Source of the DNA: Acidobacteriota bacterium
GTDB taxonomy: Bacteria > Acidobacteriota > Terriglobia > Terriglobales > Acidobacteriaceae
DNA length: 6,551 nt
Assembly: GCA_021781255.1 (NCBI GenBank)
Contig: JAJXXG010001049.1
Coordinates: forward strand, 1 to 6,551
Direction of reading: 5' to 3'
Part shown: positions 5,040 through 6,551 of the stretch, in pieces
How the letters are laid out: the number at the start of each line of letters is the position of its first letter
How positions within the stretch are numbered: position 1 is the stretch's first letter
Notes under the pieces: generated by a model
Seen by the model: the letters and a program-made list of their open reading frames with translations, nothing else
Told to the model about the DNA's origin: nothing
Database searches by the model: none
Position numbers and translations under genes: made by a program

Positions 5040-6551
5040 TCAGCTCCTGAGGTAACCGATGAGTTCGTCTTTGCTGAGATCCCAACCAGGCGCCGGACCT
5101 CCGTTCAGCGCGGCTCGGCAGAGAAGGTTGTTGCCGGTAACGCAGGCGACCTCGGGAGCCATAATGCACGCTGGACAGGCACCGCCGCGCTGATCGCAGA
5201 GACTTCCTGCATCGCATCGAAGGCTTCTGTCGGAGAGCAGATCCTCGAGAATCGTGACCCCATAGTTGCGCCACATCGCGGAGAGATTGCCGAGGTCAGG
5301 AGTCATACCGCGCCGGTAAACCAGAAACGCAAGGTCGGCGGGGAAAATGTACTCGCCGAGAGATCCATGCTCCAGCCCCGAGTATTCGACAAGCGCCTGG
5401 GTGAAATGATGCGTCATCGTGTGCAGGAGCAGGTAGATGTAGTTCGGAACAGAGCGCTGTGTCTTCGGCCCGGAGGTTCCCTCCTTGTAGCTTTCGAGAA
5501 AGCGGCCAAAATCGGCATATTCAAGCAAGTACGTTCCCCCGATCTTAGCTGGGGCTTCGGAGTCGGAAAGCGGAAGGCCATTTCTCTCCAACCACGTCAT
5601 GATCCGAGCTTCATTGAGACGGACGTATATTGCTTCGTTCTTCTGTTCCAACACGTAGATCGGGCGTTTGTTGGCTTCGACATGATCGAACGCCTTTAGT
5701 CTCACCGGCATTTGCCGATCTTTAATCATGGTGGACGGCGTTGAACTGACACGGGAATAGCCGAAGCTAAATTCACAGATGTCCAGACCACGAATAAGCA
5801 CCATCTCGTCAAGGCCCAGCCGATTAAGTGAATCGCGTACGCGGCCGGTGTAATTCTGCCTTGCTGCGGCATCCTCCTGCTCGATGTCCAGAATGTCGGG
5901 ATTGGTCACCGAAATCGCTGGCAGACTAGGGTCCGATCCCTCCCGGTTGATGATCTCGGAGCAAAGGGAGGCATGCTCAAGCGCTAACCGGATTGGGTTA
6001 TAGCGACGTGCCCAGTTTTGACTCTCCTCCAGTTGAGACAGGAGCCGTGGTGACTCCCTTCTCTGAATCGCAACAAACCCCTCCTGCTGATACTTCGCTT
6101 GCAGATTGGTGAGCTGGCCCTCGATGGTTGCATGCTTGTCGGCCGGCAGAAACCCTAGAATCTCGAAAAGATCCTGATACGCCTTCGTCTCTGCCGTTCT
6201 CCCGTTGGCTGCGAGTTGGCGCAGAACCTCATCATGGGTGAGTTCTCCGCCTGGGAACTGGTACAGCCTCATCAGAGTCTTTACAAGGTCTGCACGCCGT
6301 GCGGCGCCGAGCAGCAAGGCAACGTCTGCATTCTTGAAGACAATGAAGGAATCACGCTGGACGTAGTAGACAGATGATGCCCGATAAGAGACGGGCAGCA
6401 TATTCCATTCCTTCGGCAGGTTCCCCAGCCCGGCATCCATGCCTGGCTTGAGGAGAGCCAGAGTTTCGCGGTCGGCCTGAACTACTTCCTTCCCGGAGAG
6501 ACAGTTCGTGCACTGAAACCGCCAGTCGCTAAAGAATGGAGAGGAATTCGT
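5040..6551 (-). CDS. drmB: DrmB-like DUF1998 protein of a DISARM system (partial, N-terminus beyond the right edge)
   Basis: The reading frame is open to the window edge, giving 503 visible residues; the methionine at 6440 is internal. Upstream of it the frame encodes WRFQCTNC, a C-x2-C pair typical of the zinc-binding start of such proteins. The C-terminal DUF1998-type region is recognisable: LLLHTMTHHFTQAL, then YSGLEHGSLGEYIFPAD and LAFLVYRRGMTPDLGNL (about 375-425 counted from the edge). A cysteine cluster follows: C446, C452, C459xxC462, C470 and C478 by the same count, with GGACPACI at its heart, a likely zinc site. No helicase motif is visible, which separates it from helicase-DUF1998 fusions such as DruE as far as can be seen. 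DrmB is a core DISARM protein of about 600 residues or more that acts with the DrmA helicase, so perhaps 100 or more residues are missing. It is followed after five bases by drmC, and drmA would be expected upstream, outside the window. Confidence 0.82.
   Translation of the reverse strand, partial: TNSSPFFSDWRFQCTNCLSGKEVVQADRETLALLKPGMDAGLGNLPKEWNMLPVSYRASSVYYVQRDSFIVFKNADVALLLGAARRADLVKTLMRLYQFPGGELTHDEVLRQLAANGRTAETKAYQDLFEILGFLPADKHATIEGQLTNLQAKYQQEGFVAIQRRESPRLLSQLEESQNWARRYNPIRLALEHASLCSEIINREGSDPSLPAISVTNPDILDIEQEDAAARQNYTGRVRDSLNRLGLDEMVLIRGLDICEFSFGYSRVSSTPSTMIKDRQMPVRLKAFDHVEANKRPIYVLEQKNEAIYVRLNEARIMTWLERNGLPLSDSEAPAKIGGTYLLEYADFGRFLESYKEGTSGPKTQRSVPNYIYLLLHTMTHHFTQALVEYSGLEHGSLGEYIFPADLAFLVYRRGMTPDLGNLSAMWRNYGVTILEDLLSDRSLRCDAGSLCDQRGGACPACIMAPEVACVTGNNLLCRAALNGGPAPGWDLSKDELIGYLRS
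5045..5049 (-). promoter_or_regulatory. Ribosome binding site deciding the drmC GTG start
   Basis: On the minus strand AGGAG lies within the last codons of drmB, with a spacing of seven to ten bases to the GTG at 5034 depending on how the core is counted. The drmB TGA lies between them. This arrangement favours GTG 5034 over the upstream ATG at 5274 and predicts translational coupling of drmC to drmB. Confidence 0.75.

Noticed and set aside
5035..5274. Longer drmC beginning at the ATG 5274
   Set aside because: The added stretch lies over the drmB C-terminus in another frame, is R/S-rich and lacks a good ribosome binding site; GTG 5034 has both the site and the expected spacing to the drmB stop.
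5025..5699. Plus-strand open frame of about 224 codons opposite drmB
   Set aside because: It is antisense to the DUF1998-type domain and cysteine cluster, with no recognisable domain of its own.
1..6551. CRISPR array, tRNA or rRNA genes, insertion sequence
   Set aside because: No regularly spaced repeats, tRNA-like folds, rRNA sequence or transposase motifs were seen.

Overview
The window is an accessory (mobile or defence-island) segment of a moderately GC-rich bacterial genome. Lines sampled by eye are about 58-65% G+C in the partition/antirestriction genes and about 50-53% in the HNH gene. No rRNA, tRNA or housekeeping gene is present to place it taxonomically. The combination of a cysteine-bearing ParB-like protein and an ArdC-like protein beside restriction genes is typical of plasmids and integrative elements of soil bacteria. 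Acidobacteriota or Proteobacteria would fit, but this is only an impression.

Left part (about 75-2800, minus strand): a two-gene unit. It reads ardC-like gene (ssDNA-binding N-terminal domain plus HExxH zinc-peptidase domain), then a 9-bp intercistronic hairpin, then a ParB/Spo0J-type gene. It ends in a good intrinsic terminator at 75-103. Both genes have strong AGGAG-type ribosome binding sites. No parA is in view.

Middle (about 2789-3213): a 425-bp divergent intergenic region with no convincing gene but a lot of structure. It holds a ~146-bp nested inverted repeat (2866-3011), a UUCG-capped hairpin just before the ardC-like ribosome binding site, and a second nested inverted repeat (3131-3198) ending 15 bases before the HNH start codon.

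Right part (3214-6551): a defence block. An intact plus-strand HNH endonuclease gene, with an N-terminal half that resembles the PUA/EVE class of modified-base readers, converges on a minus-strand pair that I read as the DISARM core genes drmB (DUF1998-type, cut by the right window edge) and drmC (phospholipase-D-like). drmC most likely starts at a GTG only 5 bases after the drmB stop, with its ribosome binding site inside the drmB end, so the two are translationally coupled. The helicase drmA and any DISARM methyltransferase would lie beyond the right edge and cannot be seen.

Together this looks like mobile-element maintenance and antirestriction genes sitting next to a DISARM locus and a standalone HNH nuclease. 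The most unexplained items are the large nested inverted repeat and the role of the convergent HNH gene with its structured leader.
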